A stretch of DNA of 64,000 nucleotides from Ensifer sesbaniae (GCF_013283665.1 NZ_JABEKU010000001.1:1984001-2048000), one strand, 5' to 3'; shown: positions 11,903 to 20,124, counted from the first letter of the stretch. The notes: generated from the letters alone by a model not told the origin. A program made the numbers and translations.

Positions 11903-12064
11903 TCCAGTCCTGACGATCGACCGCCATCCGCGCTTTCGTCCACCCGGTCCGGCTGAATGCCGCATGAATGGGCGGTTCAGGCTGCGTTCGTCCACATCGT
12001 GCTCCAATGTGTCAGCGCTTGGGGATCGGAGGGGCCTCCGGCGGGCGCGCTACGGGGCAAGATC

Positions 12065-12340
12065 GTGCAACTCTATTTTTTCGATTTGCATTGGGGCGAC
12101 GAGCACTTCGTCGACGAGGACGGCATCATCCATTTCGACGAGGGCTCGGCCCTCTATTATGGCCAGCGCATCGCCGACAGGATCGGCCGCGATGCGGACT
12201 ATGGATCGCTGAGGGTCGAGGTCTTCTCCGGCAATCGCAGGCTGCTTGCGACCATCGTTCCGTCGAGCGGCCGTGGCGGCGAGCAGCGCGCGCTACTTGG
12301 GCGCCGCTACGTCGGCGCCCCGCTCCACGCGGCCGCCTAG
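12065..12340 (+). CDS. Small DUF6894-like hypothetical protein
   Basis: A 91-aa protein starting at GTG 12065: the N-terminus QLYFFDLHWGDEHFVDEDG fits the pattern of the small DUF6894-type proteins common in rhizobia (short YFD-x-x-x-G-D ... DE-x-G core). The longer reading from 11957 adds 36 residues of no recognisable quality, so the GTG is preferred, although the upstream GGGG is only a weak ribosome site. Function unknown. It stands alone between the carB terminator and a RIME-like repeat. Confidence 0.6.
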   Translation: MQLYFFDLHWGDEHFVDEDGIIHFDEGSALYYGQRIADRIGRDADYGSLRVEVFSGNRRLLATIVPSSGRGGEQRALLGRRYVGAPLHAAA

Positions 12341-12445
12341 AGCATTTTGCAGTCAAGTGGAATCACCTGACGTCGCACAAATGCGGCAAAAACAATGGGT
12401 TAGCGCGGCGACGCGAACGCATGTGAGCGCATCCCGCTCTAGAGC
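12341..12445. repeat. RIME-like intergenic palindromic element
   Basis: From the end of the DUF6894-like gene the DNA runs agagcattttgcagtcaag..., contains the imperfect palindrome GTCAAGTG-GAAT-CACCTGAC, the block acgtcgcacaaatgcggc, and closes with gcatcccgctctagag. These blocks are typical of the Rhizobium-specific intergenic mosaic elements spread in Rhizobiaceae chromosomes. A second, shorter relative sharing the GAGCGGGATG/CATCCCGCTC ends is at 52878-52926. Confidence 0.65.
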
Positions 12446-12499
12446 TCCAGGCCGGGCCGCGGGACCGAAAGATACTCTCCGGATCAAAGTGCCAAAGCG

Positions 12500-14014
12500 T
12501 CACTCATCTGAAAGCACGACGCTTTGGTTTCCAGAGAGCGCCCGGACCGCTGCTCCCGCCGCATTCCGCCCGGACCGCTTGGTGGCAAGCCGGACGGTCC
12601 TAAGGCCGAAGTAGAGCGATGCCGTCGAGATCATGGTCGCGACGATGAAGACGGCGAACAGTGCCCCGTGCATCGTGGCGACGCTTGCCTTCTCGTCGAA
12701 GCCCTGGAGATTCGCGGTCAATCCGCAGATTGCTGCACCGATGGCGTAACCCGCCGATTGCAGCGTCGGCAGAAATGCCGAGGTCTTGTCACGTTCCCTA
12801 TGGGGCGAAACATCCATCATCAACTGGCTGAGCGTCCCCCAGGAGACTCCGAAGCCGGCGCCGATCGCGATCTGGCTTGGAAAGACCAGCCGGAACTCGT
12901 CAATGGCGACCGCGATCGTCAGGCCGACGAGTCCGAGGCTGAGTAGGGCCGGCCCCGTCTGAATGAGCTTCACACGCAGATTGTGCGAGTGCAGGCTCGC
13001 AACGAGAATTGCTGTCACGCTCCAGGAGATCGCCATCAGCGCACCGGAAAATCCGGCAGCGGTCGGGCTGAAGTTCCACACGTGCTGCAGACCATAGATG
13101 AGGTAGACGGAGCCGGACGCTTGCGCCAGTGGCATCAACAGCACGACCCAAAGGCCGGTACCGAGCGGTTTTGTGAGCGCGAAGGCGCCGGCAGGCAAGA
13201 TCGAATGCGCCGCCCGCCGGTCGGTCTCGACCGCAGCCCAGAGGATCGCCAGCGCCGTCGCCAATGCGGCGACCATCAACGGAACGCTTCTGGCCGTGGT
13301 TGAAACCGATATCAGCAATATGCCGGTGCCGACGACGGTCAGCCGCAGGAGCGGGATCGGGCGTGATTTGCCGATCGATATCTCTTGGGCCGGCACGATG
13401 GCGAGGACGAGGGCGACGAAGATTGCCGCGGCCGGGACGTTGACGCCGAAGGCCGCCCGCCAGGACCAATGTTCCGTAACGAATCCGGAGACGAGCGGAC
13501 CGCCGAAGGCCGCCATCGCCCAGACGATTGCTTCGGCTCCGAAGACCTTCGGCACCAGCCGCGGCGGAAAGAGCTCCGGGATCAGCGCATAGCAGACCGC
13601 GGCGATGATACCCTCGCCGAATCCCTGGAACACCCGGCCGGCGAGCACCTGCGGCATGCTGCTCGCGGTCGTCGCTATCATGGTTCCGCCGACAAATACG
13701 ATGGCGGCTGCAATCAGCGTGCCGCGGGCGCCGAACCTTGCCTTCAGATTGGCCGCAACCGCCCCGCCGAGAATCGCGAAGACGAGATAGAGCGTGACCG
13801 CCCAGGAAAGCAGCGTGGCGCCGCCGATGTCCGCGACAGCCGTCGGTAGTGCCGTCGCTATGAAAAATTCATTGAACGCAAAAAGTGCGACCCCAAGGCA
13901 GAGCGTCACCGTTGCCGCCAGATAGCCTGGCCGGAGCAGTTCGCTCCAGCGCCCGTCCTCGTGCGACCCCGCGTCCAGGTCCGCCTTGATATCGTGGTCC
14001 TTGGCCAGATCCAT
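12500..14014 (-). CDS. MFS efflux transporter (DHA2-like), likely redox- or drug-induced
   Basis: A 504-aa major facilitator with about 14 membrane segments, DHA2-like, starting MDLAKDHDIKADL. Visible family features: a motif-A-like loop (ANLKARFGARGTL), GRVFQGFGEGIIAAVCYALIPELFPP, and the helix-5 motif-C region FGGPLVSGFVTEHWSWRAAFGVN. The ATG at 14014 is chosen over 14071 because a MerR/SoxR-type promoter lies at 14053-14083: its -10 is at 14053-14058, so the expected RNA start (about 14046) is downstream of the 14071 codon. A GAGGAAGC ribosome site precedes 14014. This pump is therefore probably switched on by a MerR-family activator encoded elsewhere. Substrate unknown. Confidence 0.85.
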   Translation of the reverse strand: MDLAKDHDIKADLDAGSHEDGRWSELLRPGYLAATVTLCLGVALFAFNEFFIATALPTAVADIGGATLLSWAVTLYLVFAILGGAVAANLKARFGARGTLIAAAIVFVGGTMIATTASSMPQVLAGRVFQGFGEGIIAAVCYALIPELFPPRLVPKVFGAEAIVWAMAAFGGPLVSGFVTEHWSWRAAFGVNVPAAAIFVALVLAIVPAQEISIGKSRPIPLLRLTVVGTGILLISVSTTARSVPLMVAALATALAILWAAVETDRRAAHSILPAGAFALTKPLGTGLWVVLLMPLAQASGSVYLIYGLQHVWNFSPTAAGFSGALMAISWSVTAILVASLHSHNLRVKLIQTGPALLSLGLVGLTIAVAIDEFRLVFPSQIAIGAGFGVSWGTLSQLMMDVSPHRERDKTSAFLPTLQSAGYAIGAAICGLTANLQGFDEKASVATMHGALFAVFIVATMISTASLYFGLRTVRLATKRSGRNAAGAAVRALSGNQSVVLSDE

Positions 14015-14052
14015 GCCCCTTGCTTCCTCTTTGATATACTGCAGGAGCAATT

Positions 14053-14083
14053 CTGATACGACCTCAACCACAGTTGAGGTAAA
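14053..14083 (-). promoter_or_regulatory. MerR/SoxR-type promoter and operator of the MFS gene
   Basis: On the minus strand: -35 TTTACC (14083-14078), a 19-base spacer, and -10 TATCAG (14058-14053). The spacer region contains the perfect inverted repeat ACCTCAAC-TGTG-GTTGAGGT (14061-14080). A 19-bp spacer with a centred dyad is the hallmark of MerR-family activation, and the layout closely follows that of the E. coli soxS promoter (TTTACCTCAAG... CTTGAGG); the half site here ends CAAC instead of CAAG. Confidence 0.7.
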
Positions 14084-14193
14084 GCGGTTTCTGCGAAACT
14101 TGCCACCGGTTTTGTTCGTCTACAAGTTGCGGGTGGTTTGTCGCCTTCGGTGGACGGTGGCGAAATATCTGGCTTTCGCGCTTCCGTTTCTGC

Positions 14194-14256
14194 TATAACC
14201 GGGGCTCAAAGTTTCGGACGGTTCCGGTGTTCGCGCGCCGGAGACCGTTTTCTTTT
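14194..14256 (+). promoter_or_regulatory. greA promoter -10 and terminator-like leader hairpin
   Basis: A TATAAC box at 14194-14199 is followed by a strong hairpin. ACGGT (14218-14222) and CCGG (14224-14227) pair with CCGG (14238-14241) and ACCGT (14244-14248), and a T-rich stretch TTTTCTTTT runs to 14256. Transcription started from that box would meet an intrinsic terminator about 50 nt in, still 50 bases before the greA ATG. In E. coli the greA leader is likewise prematurely terminated to give GraL RNAs. The analogy is inference. Confidence 0.5.
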
Positions 14257-14308
14257 GCGTTGGCGCTGCCCGAAGGGCGGCGCCTCGTGCTTGATGAAGG
14301 ACAATGAA

Positions 14309-14785
14309 ATGGTCGAAAAAGTGCCGATGACCCAGGGTGGATTCGTCAACCTGCAGGAGGAGCTGCGCTGGCGCCAGCAGGAAGAACGACCACGAATCAT
14401 CGAGGCGATTGCCGAAGCCCGTGCACATGGCGACCTGTCGGAAAATGCCGAATACCATGCCGCCAAGGAGGCGCAGAGCCACAATGAGGGCCGCATCACC
14501 GAGCTCGAAGACTTGATCGCCCGCGCGGAAGTCATTGATCTCTCGAAGATGTCCGGCTCCAAGATCAAGTTTGGCGCCAAGGTCAAGCTCGTTGACGAGG
14601 ACACGGACGAAGAAAAGACCTATCAGATCGTCGGCGACCAGGAGGCCGACGTGAAGGCTGGCCGCATCTCGATCTCGTCGCCGATCGCGCGCGCCCTGAT
14701 TGGCAAGGAAGTCGGCGATTCCATCGAAGTGAACGCCCCCGGCGGCTCCAAGGCCTACGAAATTCTCGCGGTCAACTGGGGCTGA
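14309..14785 (+). CDS. greA: Transcription elongation factor GreA
   Basis: GreA (158 aa) rescues backtracked RNA polymerase by stimulating transcript cleavage. The N-terminal coiled coil has the acidic tip region [20 protein letters not shown], including the catalytic Asp/Glu pair in GDLSENAEY, and the C-terminal FKBP-like domain ends in [20 protein letters not shown]. The start [11 protein letters not shown] is preceded by GAAGGA (14296-14301); an in-frame ATG five codons earlier (14294) overlaps that site. It is followed by a terminator and then lpsB, the same neighbour order I recall for S. meliloti. Confidence 0.97.
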   Translation: MVEKVPMTQGGFVNLQEELRWRQQEERPRIIEAIAEARAHGDLSENAEYHAAKEAQSHNEGRITELEDLIARAEVIDLSKMSGSKIKFGAKVKLVDEDTDEEKTYQIVGDQEADVKAGRISISSPIARALIGKEVGDSIEVNAPGGSKAYEILAVNWG

Positions 14786-14797
14786 TCAGCCCCGGCG

Positions 14798-14828
14798 GGG
14801 GCGAAGCCTCCCTTCGCCCCATTCTCTC
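14798..14828 (+). terminator. greA terminator
   Basis: Stem GGGGCGAAG (14798-14806) / CTTCGCCCC (14812-14820), loop CCTCC, then the pyrimidine-rich ATTCTCTC tail. Confidence 0.7.
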
Positions 14829-14871
14829 ATTCCCAAAAGACGATCGTTGCTCGCGCAAGGAGTGCGCTTTC

Positions 14872-15930
14872 GTGGCCGATATCCGGAACGTCGAAGTCAT
14901 CGCTCCCAATTTCAAGCGCCGCCTCTCGGGCGTGACGTCCACCATTATTCAGTTGATTCCGATCCAGCGCGCGCTCGGCGAAAAGATCGCCGTGCTCGGC
15001 CCGGGACTGCCGGACACCCTGCCCTCGATCCGATTCCGCGATCTCCTGCGCTTGTGGAGTGCACCGGACGGTCGGCCCTGCCGGGTCTGGCATGCGCGCC
15101 GCAACGTCGAGATGCTCCCGGCGATCGTGCTGCGCGACCTGCTCGGCATGAAGCTGAAGATCGTCTTCACGTCCGCCTCGCAACGCCGCCACACCGGCTG
15201 GAGCAAGTTCCTGATCTCCAGGATGGATGCGGTGATCGCGACGAGCGGCAACACTGCCGCCTATCTCGACGTGCCGAACACGGTGATCCTGCACGGTATC
15301 GACACGAAACGCTTCCAGCCGCCTGTGGACGCAACTGCTGCCAAGTCCGCGCTCGGCCTCGACCCCGCGCAGAAATATGTCGGCTGCTTCGGGCGGGTTC
15401 GTAAGCAGAAGGGAACGGATCTCTTCGTTGACAGCATGATCGCGCTGCTCCCTTGCCGGCCGGGCTGGAGCGCAGTCGTTGCGGGGCGCGCGACCGGCCC
15501 GCATGTGGCGTTCGAGAACGAGCTGAAGGAACGTGTGGCAAAGGCCGGCCTGACGGACCGCATCCGTTTCGTCGGCGAACACACCAACATTCCCGATTGG
15601 TATCGCGCGCTCGACCTCTTCGTCGCACCGCAACGCTGGGAAGGTTTTGGCCTGACGCCGCTCGAGGCCATGGCAACCGGGGTACCGGTTGTCGCGACCG
15701 ATGTCGGCGCATTTTCGGAACTGGTCGTCGTCGGTGAGCAGGAAACCGGCACGATCATTGCCGCAAACGACCTGCAGGCGATGGTCGAGGCGACTGCCGG
15801 ATTCATGGACGATGATCGCCGCCGCGCCACGGCCGGCGCCAATGGCCTGGCGCTGACCTGTGCGTCGTTCGCGATCGAAGGCGAGGCCCGTGCGATCAAT
15901 GCCGTCTACGAGCGGTTGATGCGCTTCTGA
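14872..15930 (+). CDS. lpsB: LPS core glycosyltransferase LpsB (GT4 family)
   Basis: A 352-aa GT-B fold, family 4 glycosyltransferase matching rhizobial LpsB, the cytoplasmic-face mannosyltransferase of the LPS inner core. The N-terminal acceptor domain has APNFKRRLSGVTSTIIQLIPIQ. The C-terminal donor-binding domain shows GCFGRVRKQKGTDLFVDSM and the nucleotide-sugar motif APQRWEGFGLTPLEAMATGVPVV (the EGFGLTPLE version of EX7E). GTG at 14872 is the start, with AAGGAG at 14858-14863. In S. meliloti lpsB mutants have altered core and impaired symbiosis, so this gene probably matters for envelope integrity. It converges on the lpsE-side operon across a long perfect palindrome. Confidence 0.92.
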   Translation: MADIRNVEVIAPNFKRRLSGVTSTIIQLIPIQRALGEKIAVLGPGLPDTLPSIRFRDLLRLWSAPDGRPCRVWHARRNVEMLPAIVLRDLLGMKLKIVFTSASQRRHTGWSKFLISRMDAVIATSGNTAAYLDVPNTVILHGIDTKRFQPPVDATAAKSALGLDPAQKYVGCFGRVRKQKGTDLFVDSMIALLPCRPGWSAVVAGRATGPHVAFENELKERVAKAGLTDRIRFVGEHTNIPDWYRALDLFVAPQRWEGFGLTPLEAMATGVPVVATDVGAFSELVVVGEQETGTIIAANDLQAMVEATAGFMDDDRRRATAGANGLALTCASFAIEGEARAINAVYERLMRF

Positions 15931-15951
15931 GCGGCCGGCGGCCGCGTGCTG

Positions 15952-15995
15952 CTGCATGTCTCCTTAAATCGACCTCGATTTAAGGAGACATGCAG
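15952..15995. repeat. 20-bp perfect inverted repeat between lpsB and lpsE
   Basis: Left arm CTGCATGTCTCCTTAAATCG (15952-15971) and its exact reverse complement at 15976-15995, separated by ACCT. The arms are AT-richer than the surroundings. It sits between converging genes, so it could stop transcription from both sides. I also recall TGCATGTCTCCTTAAATCG-type palindromes dispersed in Sinorhizobium genomes, so a repeat family is likely. Confidence 0.75.
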
Positions 15996-16058
15996 AAAAT
16001 CAAAGTGCTACGGCGACCTTTGCGCGTCTGATTGGACGCGCGGCGCTGTAGAGCGACC

Positions 16059-17081
16059 TCAGCGCTTCGAGGCGAAAAGCTTCAGATAGGCGTCGGTGAT
16101 CGCCTGCTTGGAGAACTGGTTCATCAGCGTCTCGTGGCCGCGTACGGCAAGGCGTTCGCCCAGCGACGTGTCGTTTGCGATCCTGTCAATCGCCTGGGCA
16201 AAGCCGTCGGCATCGCCGATATCGACCATCAAGCCGTTTTCGCCGTCGCGCATGAACCATTGTGGCCCTTCTGAACGGCTCGAAACAACAGGCGTGCCCT
16301 GGGCCCAGGCCTCGAGGATGACATTGCCGAGCGGCTCATGGCTCGATGCCATGACGAAAATGTCCGAAGCGGCGAGGAAGGGACGCGTATCCTTCTGCCA
16401 GCCCGCAAAGCGTACGCGCTTCGAGACTCCGAGATCGGCGGCCAGCTTCTCCAGGTTTCCACGTTCCTCGCCGTCGCCGACGAGCCAGAGGTAGGCGTCC
16501 GGCACCTTGGCGATCGCCTGGATCAGCGTGTGGAATCCCTTGCGTGGGACGAAGCGTCCCATCGACATGACGACGGGCGCGTTCTCCGGCGTATCAAGTG
16601 TTGCCCGGCTGACGGAGGCGACCCGCTCGGTACCGGTGAAGTTGGAGATGACCTCGACGTCGCGCGTCCAGCCGAGCTTGCGCACATGTTCGGCAATGCC
16701 CGGCGTGTTGCAGACGAGACAATCGGTATTGCGGAAATAGTCGAGACGCAGCGGATAGTCGCCGAGGCGGGAAATCTTGATGCAGCCCTTGTAGTTCGGC
16801 ATGAGGCGGCTTGCGCGCGGCATCCAGGCGAAGAGCGCGTCCGGCTTCTCGCGGCGCGCCATGCTGCTGACCTTCATCGGCAGAAGGATCCGGTCGAGCG
16901 ACAGGTTGCGGAAATTGCTTTCGATGATGCGGGTCGCACCTTCGATATCTTTCCGCCAGATGCGCCCGGGCCGGATGACCGAGGTCTGCTCGACGCCGCG
17001 CTCGCCAAGCGCATTGACCAGATGAACGAAGAAGCGCTCTGCGCCGCCGTCCTTGCCGAAATGAAAGTGCATGATTTTCAT
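16059..17081 (-). CDS. lpsE: LPS core glycosyltransferase (LpsE-like, GT4 family)
   Basis: A 340-aa family 4 glycosyltransferase. Start MKIMHFHFGKDGGAERFFVHL shows the Gly-rich acceptor-side loop; the donor domain has VMSMGRFVPRKGFHTLIQA and the motif MASSHEPLGNVILEAWAQGTPVV with the two conserved Glu residues. The start at 17081 has GAGG upstream and removes 14 unrelated residues of the longer reading. It lies 7 bases after the GT2-family gene and converges on lpsB, which by position makes it lpsE of the rhizobial LPS core cluster. The sugar transferred is not determinable here. Confidence 0.82.
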   Translation of the reverse strand: MKIMHFHFGKDGGAERFFVHLVNALGERGVEQTSVIRPGRIWRKDIEGATRIIESNFRNLSLDRILLPMKVSSMARREKPDALFAWMPRASRLMPNYKGCIKISRLGDYPLRLDYFRNTDCLVCNTPGIAEHVRKLGWTRDVEVISNFTGTERVASVSRATLDTPENAPVVMSMGRFVPRKGFHTLIQAIAKVPDAYLWLVGDGEERGNLEKLAADLGVSKRVRFAGWQKDTRPFLAASDIFVMASSHEPLGNVILEAWAQGTPVVSSRSEGPQWFMRDGENGLMVDIGDADGFAQAIDRIANDTSLGERLAVRGHETLMNQFSKQAITDAYLKLFASKR

Positions 17082-17088
17082 GGGAACC

Positions 17089-17910
17089 TCACGGGCTGGC
17101 CTGGCGCCGATCCATGTCGTCATGGTTCGGACGGCGTTTCAGCGCGTGCCTCTGATAGATCTTGGCTGCGGTCAGGAAGGCGTAGACGGCCCCCGTCATC
17201 GCTTCGATGAAGCCCGGAAAACCGCAGCGCCAAAGGCCGTTGCGGAAATAGAGCCGGTAGAAATAGAGCGGTGGGCTGAACAGCATCTTGTAGGGTCGCG
17301 CGGACTTGCCGGCGGCAAACTGCTGGTCTGCCTTGAGCGTCGAGTATTTGTTTTCCTTGAGGATCTGCTCGTCGATGATCAACGGCCGGTAGTGAAGCAG
17401 GCTGCCCTTGCGGGCAGCGCCGACGGCACCATCCGGCACGATACCCTCATGGACCTTCTGGTTGAGGTCGTAGCGTCCCCTGCCCTGGCGGATCAGCCTG
17501 AGGTTCCGCCTTTCGTGCACGCGCTCTGGCGTGTAGCCGTAGCCGATCAGATAGGGCCTGCGGGCAACGCGCCAGCCGACCGTCTCCGCCGGTGCCTCGA
17601 GCAGCGATGGCAGCAGCGCCTTCAGCGGCCCGTCCAGGCGCTCGTCGGAATCGATGTTGAGGCACCACGGCTGCGTGCATTGATCGAGGGCGAATTGCTT
17701 CTGACCGGCATAACCCCGCCACGGCTCGTGCAGGAAGCGGATCGGCCAGCCCTTGTCGATATAGGATTGCACGAGTGCCGGCGTGCCGTCGGTCGAGCCG
17801 GAGTCGACGATGACGATTTCCGCGCATTGATCGAGGCTCTCGATGCAATTGCCGAGATAGGCTTCTTCGTTCTGGCAGATGATGAAGGCGGAAAGCGGAA
17901 GCTTGCTCAT
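17089..17910 (-). CDS. LPS core glycosyltransferase, family 2 (WaaE/LpsC- or LpsD-like)
   Basis: A 273-aa GT-A fold family 2 glycosyltransferase. The N-terminus LSAFIICQNEEAYLGNCIESL and the acidic motif VDSGSTDGT are the nucleotide-sugar binding site; NIDSDERL is the DxD-like metal site. The GYGYTPERVHERRNLRLIRQG stretch is typical of WaaE/KdtX-like LPS core enzymes. It sits between lrp (9-base gap) and lpsE (7-base gap), so the three form one tight operon. In S. meliloti I recall lrp3-lpsC-lpsD-lpsE, with two genes here rather than one; which of the two this is cannot be settled from sequence alone. Confidence 0.85.
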   Translation of the reverse strand: MSKLPLSAFIICQNEEAYLGNCIESLDQCAEIVIVDSGSTDGTPALVQSYIDKGWPIRFLHEPWRGYAGQKQFALDQCTQPWCLNIDSDERLDGPLKALLPSLLEAPAETVGWRVARRPYLIGYGYTPERVHERRNLRLIRQGRGRYDLNQKVHEGIVPDGAVGAARKGSLLHYRPLIIDEQILKENKYSTLKADQQFAAGKSARPYKMLFSPPLYFYRLYFRNGLWRCGFPGFIEAMTGAVYAFLTAAKIYQRHALKRRPNHDDMDRRQASP

Positions 17911-17919
17911 GGGCGGGCC

Positions 17920-18390
17920 TTAGATCTGGACGAGGCCGATATCCTTGACCTGGCGAATGGTCAGCATCGTGCGCACCGTGTCGACCCGTTCGTTGGCCGT
18001 CAGCACTTCGATGACGAAATCCTGGAAAGTTGTCAGGTTCTCGGCGACACAATGCAGCAGGAAGTCGCTTTCGCCGGAAACTGTCCAGGCCTGGCGGACA
18101 ATCTGCCATTCGGCCGTGGCGGCAGCGAAGGCCTTGAGATCGGTTTCCGACTGGCGCTTGAGGCCCACCATGCAGAAGGCGACGAGATCGAAGCCGAGGG
18201 CCGGCGCGTTCAGGAGCGCGTGATAGCCCTTGATGACGCCGGTTTCTTCGAGCTTGCGCACGCGCCTGAGGCAGGGCGGCGCAGAGATGCCGACCCGTTG
18301 GGCGAGATCGACATTGGTCATCCGGCCATCACGCTGGAGCTCGCGAAGGATCTTGAGATCGATTGCGTCGAGCTCGACTTGTTTCGTCAT
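17920..18390 (-). CDS. lrp: Lrp/AsnC-family regulator heading the LPS operon
   Basis: A 156-aa Lrp/AsnC-type regulator: N-terminal helix-turn-helix (LDAIDLKILRELQRDGRMTNVDLAQRVGISAPPCLRRVRKLE) and a C-terminal RAM/effector-binding domain (residues 70-150). It is the first gene of the lrp-GT2-lpsE operon. In S. meliloti the corresponding lrp3-lps operon is reported to be controlled by LsrB, whose gene lies 1.7 kb away in this window, so the two are probably functionally linked here as well. Confidence 0.9.
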   Translation of the reverse strand: MTKQVELDAIDLKILRELQRDGRMTNVDLAQRVGISAPPCLRRVRKLEETGVIKGYHALLNAPALGFDLVAFCMVGLKRQSETDLKAFAAATAEWQIVRQAWTVSGESDFLLHCVAENLTTFQDFVIEVLTANERVDTVRTMLTIRQVKDIGLVQI

Positions 18391-19046
18391 GAACGTTCGT
18401 CCTTTTTGCGTGGCGACTTTATGCGCGAGGGCAAAGTCGAAAACCTTGTATTTGCTGATGGTTGGGCTGGCCCGATGGCCGGCGACGCTGACTGGTCCCC
18501 TATCCCGGCGCAGCCGCGATCATCTCTGTCGAGATTTTCGGCAAGGCGCGCTCTCCAAGGGCGAGGTCGTCTCGAGTCGGTGCGTGGCCGGGCGCAGCGC
18601 CTTCGCGATGGAACCAAGCACGGCCGGCATTCAACCCCATATGCTTCTCCAGCAAAGTGAATCCGCGTGAAATATCGCCAAACCCGCTGGACAACAAGCA
18701 GTCGCGCCGACTATTCGCGGGAAAATGGCATGGCCGAGACCGGTAGGATCGCAAAAATGGGCCGCGACCGCCGCAAGCGGCACAGGCTTGGCCGGCTATG
18801 GCGATCATTCCTTCGTCGCACCGCTCGCGGCGCAAGGTCCGGCAAATCGGATCGCATGGCCGAACCTGGTGCACAAACGCGTCATCTGGTGGCAAAACTA
18901 GCCTTGGCGCTCAAGCACTTGTGTGTATCAGGGCGGACGCCCTTGAAAGTCATGGCAGGGAATACCTAAACTATGGAACTATTTCCCATTGACGCAATGG
19001 AATCGGACGAGAGCGTTTCCTCTCCCCGTGAACGAAGGACAAGACT
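18391..19046. other. Intergenic region between lrp and trxB
   Basis: 656 bases between divergent genes. Reading frames on both strands lack family resemblance, starts or ribosome sites, so I see no gene. A trxB promoter candidate is at 18943-18972. The control region of the lrp-lps operon must lie in the part next to 18390, but I cannot point to a specific operator. Confidence 0.5.
18943..18972 (+). promoter_or_regulatory. Candidate trxB promoter
   Basis: TTGAAA (18943-18948) and TAAACT (18967-18972) with an 18-base spacer, about 75 bases before the trxB ATG. Matches a housekeeping sigma pattern moderately. Confidence 0.4.
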
Positions 19047-20021
19047 ATGACTGCCCGTCACGTGAAAGTGCTGATCGTCGGCTCCGGCCCGGCTGGTTAT
19101 ACCGCCGCCATCTATACGGCGCGCGCCATGCTCGAGCCGGTGCTGATCGCCGGCCTGGAACAGGGCGGCCAGTTGATGATCACCACCGACGTGGAAAACT
19201 ATCCGGGTTATGCCGATCCGGTTCAGGGGCCCTGGATGATGGAGCAGATGCTGAAGCAGGCGACCCATGTCGGTGCCGAGATCGTCAACGATCTCGTGAC
19301 CGACGTCGATCTGTCCGTGCGCCCGTTCCGCGTCAAGACCGACAGCGGTAGCGAGTGGACGGCGGACGCCCTGATCATCGCAACCGGCGCCAAGGCCAAG
19401 TGGCTCGGCATCGAGACCGAACACACCTTCATGGGCTTCGGTGTCTCGGCCTGCGCCACCTGCGACGGTTTCTTCTACCGCAACAAGGACGTCATCGTCG
19501 TCGGCGGCGGCAACTCGGCCGTGGAAGAGGCGCTGTATCTGTCGAATCTCGCCAAGACCGTCACCGTCGTGCACCGCCGCGATTCCTTCCGCGCCGAGAA
19601 GATCCTGCAGGAGCGCCTGTTCGCCAAGCCGAATGTCAAAGTGATCTGGGACCACGAGGTCGTCGAGTACCTGGGTACTCCGGCGAAGCCGCCGATGCCT
19701 GCCTCGGTCAACGGCGTGAAGCTGCGCAACACCAAGACCGGCGAGACCTCGGACATGGTCACCGACGGCGTTTTCGTCGCGATCGGCCACGCGCCGGCGG
19801 TCGAACTTTTCAAAGGCAAGCTTCGGCAAAAGTCCAACGGCTATCTGTGGACCGCGCCCGATTCGACGGCGACCGACGTACCCGGCGTTTTTGCCGCAGG
19901 CGACGTGACGGACGACATCTATCGTCAGGCGGTGACGGCGGCCGGCATGGGCTGCATGGCAGCGCTCGAGGCCGAGAAATACCTGGCGGGTCATATGCCC
20001 GTCGCAATTGCAGCCGAATAG
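19047..20021 (+). CDS. trxB: Thioredoxin reductase
   Basis: A 324-aa FAD-dependent thioredoxin reductase using NADPH to reduce thioredoxin in the cytosol. FAD-binding GSGPAGYTAAIYTARA is at residues 12-27, the redox-active CATC pair at Cys136/Cys139 (ACATCDGFFY), the NADPH-binding GGGNSAVEEALYLS in the middle, and the C-terminal FAD motif GVFAAGDVTDDIYRQAVTAAGMGC. Length and domain order are canonical for low-Mr bacterial TrxB. It is followed by a strong hairpin and then lsrB, a redox-sensing LysR regulator, which groups thiol-redox functions in one place. Confidence 0.97.
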   Translation: MTARHVKVLIVGSGPAGYTAAIYTARAMLEPVLIAGLEQGGQLMITTDVENYPGYADPVQGPWMMEQMLKQATHVGAEIVNDLVTDVDLSVRPFRVKTDSGSEWTADALIIATGAKAKWLGIETEHTFMGFGVSACATCDGFFYRNKDVIVVGGGNSAVEEALYLSNLAKTVTVVHRRDSFRAEKILQERLFAKPNVKVIWDHEVVEYLGTPAKPPMPASVNGVKLRNTKTGETSDMVTDGVFVAIGHAPAVELFKGKLRQKSNGYLWTAPDSTATDVPGVFAAGDVTDDIYRQAVTAAGMGCMAALEAEKYLAGHMPVAIAAE

Positions 20022-20087
20022 AAGCTGCGAATCGGGGCGGGTGTCCTGAGGCACCTCCCCGTGTGGGAACAGACGCATCAGCCACAT

Positions 20088-20113
20088 CCGGGAGACAGGA
20101 CCCCGTCTCCCGG
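20088..20113 (+). terminator. Hairpin between trxB and lsrB
   Basis: Perfect 9-bp stem CCGGGAGAC (20088-20096) / GTCTCCCGG (20105-20113), 8-base loop, ending 11 bases before the lsrB start. Either the trxB terminator or a structured lsrB leader; no T run follows. Confidence 0.5.
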
Positions 20114-20124
20114 AGTGGTTTCAT

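Noticed and set aside
18500-18895. A 131-codon frame between lrp and trxB
   Set aside because: Cys/Arg-rich translation without domain resemblance; no Shine-Dalgarno sequence and no support from gene context.
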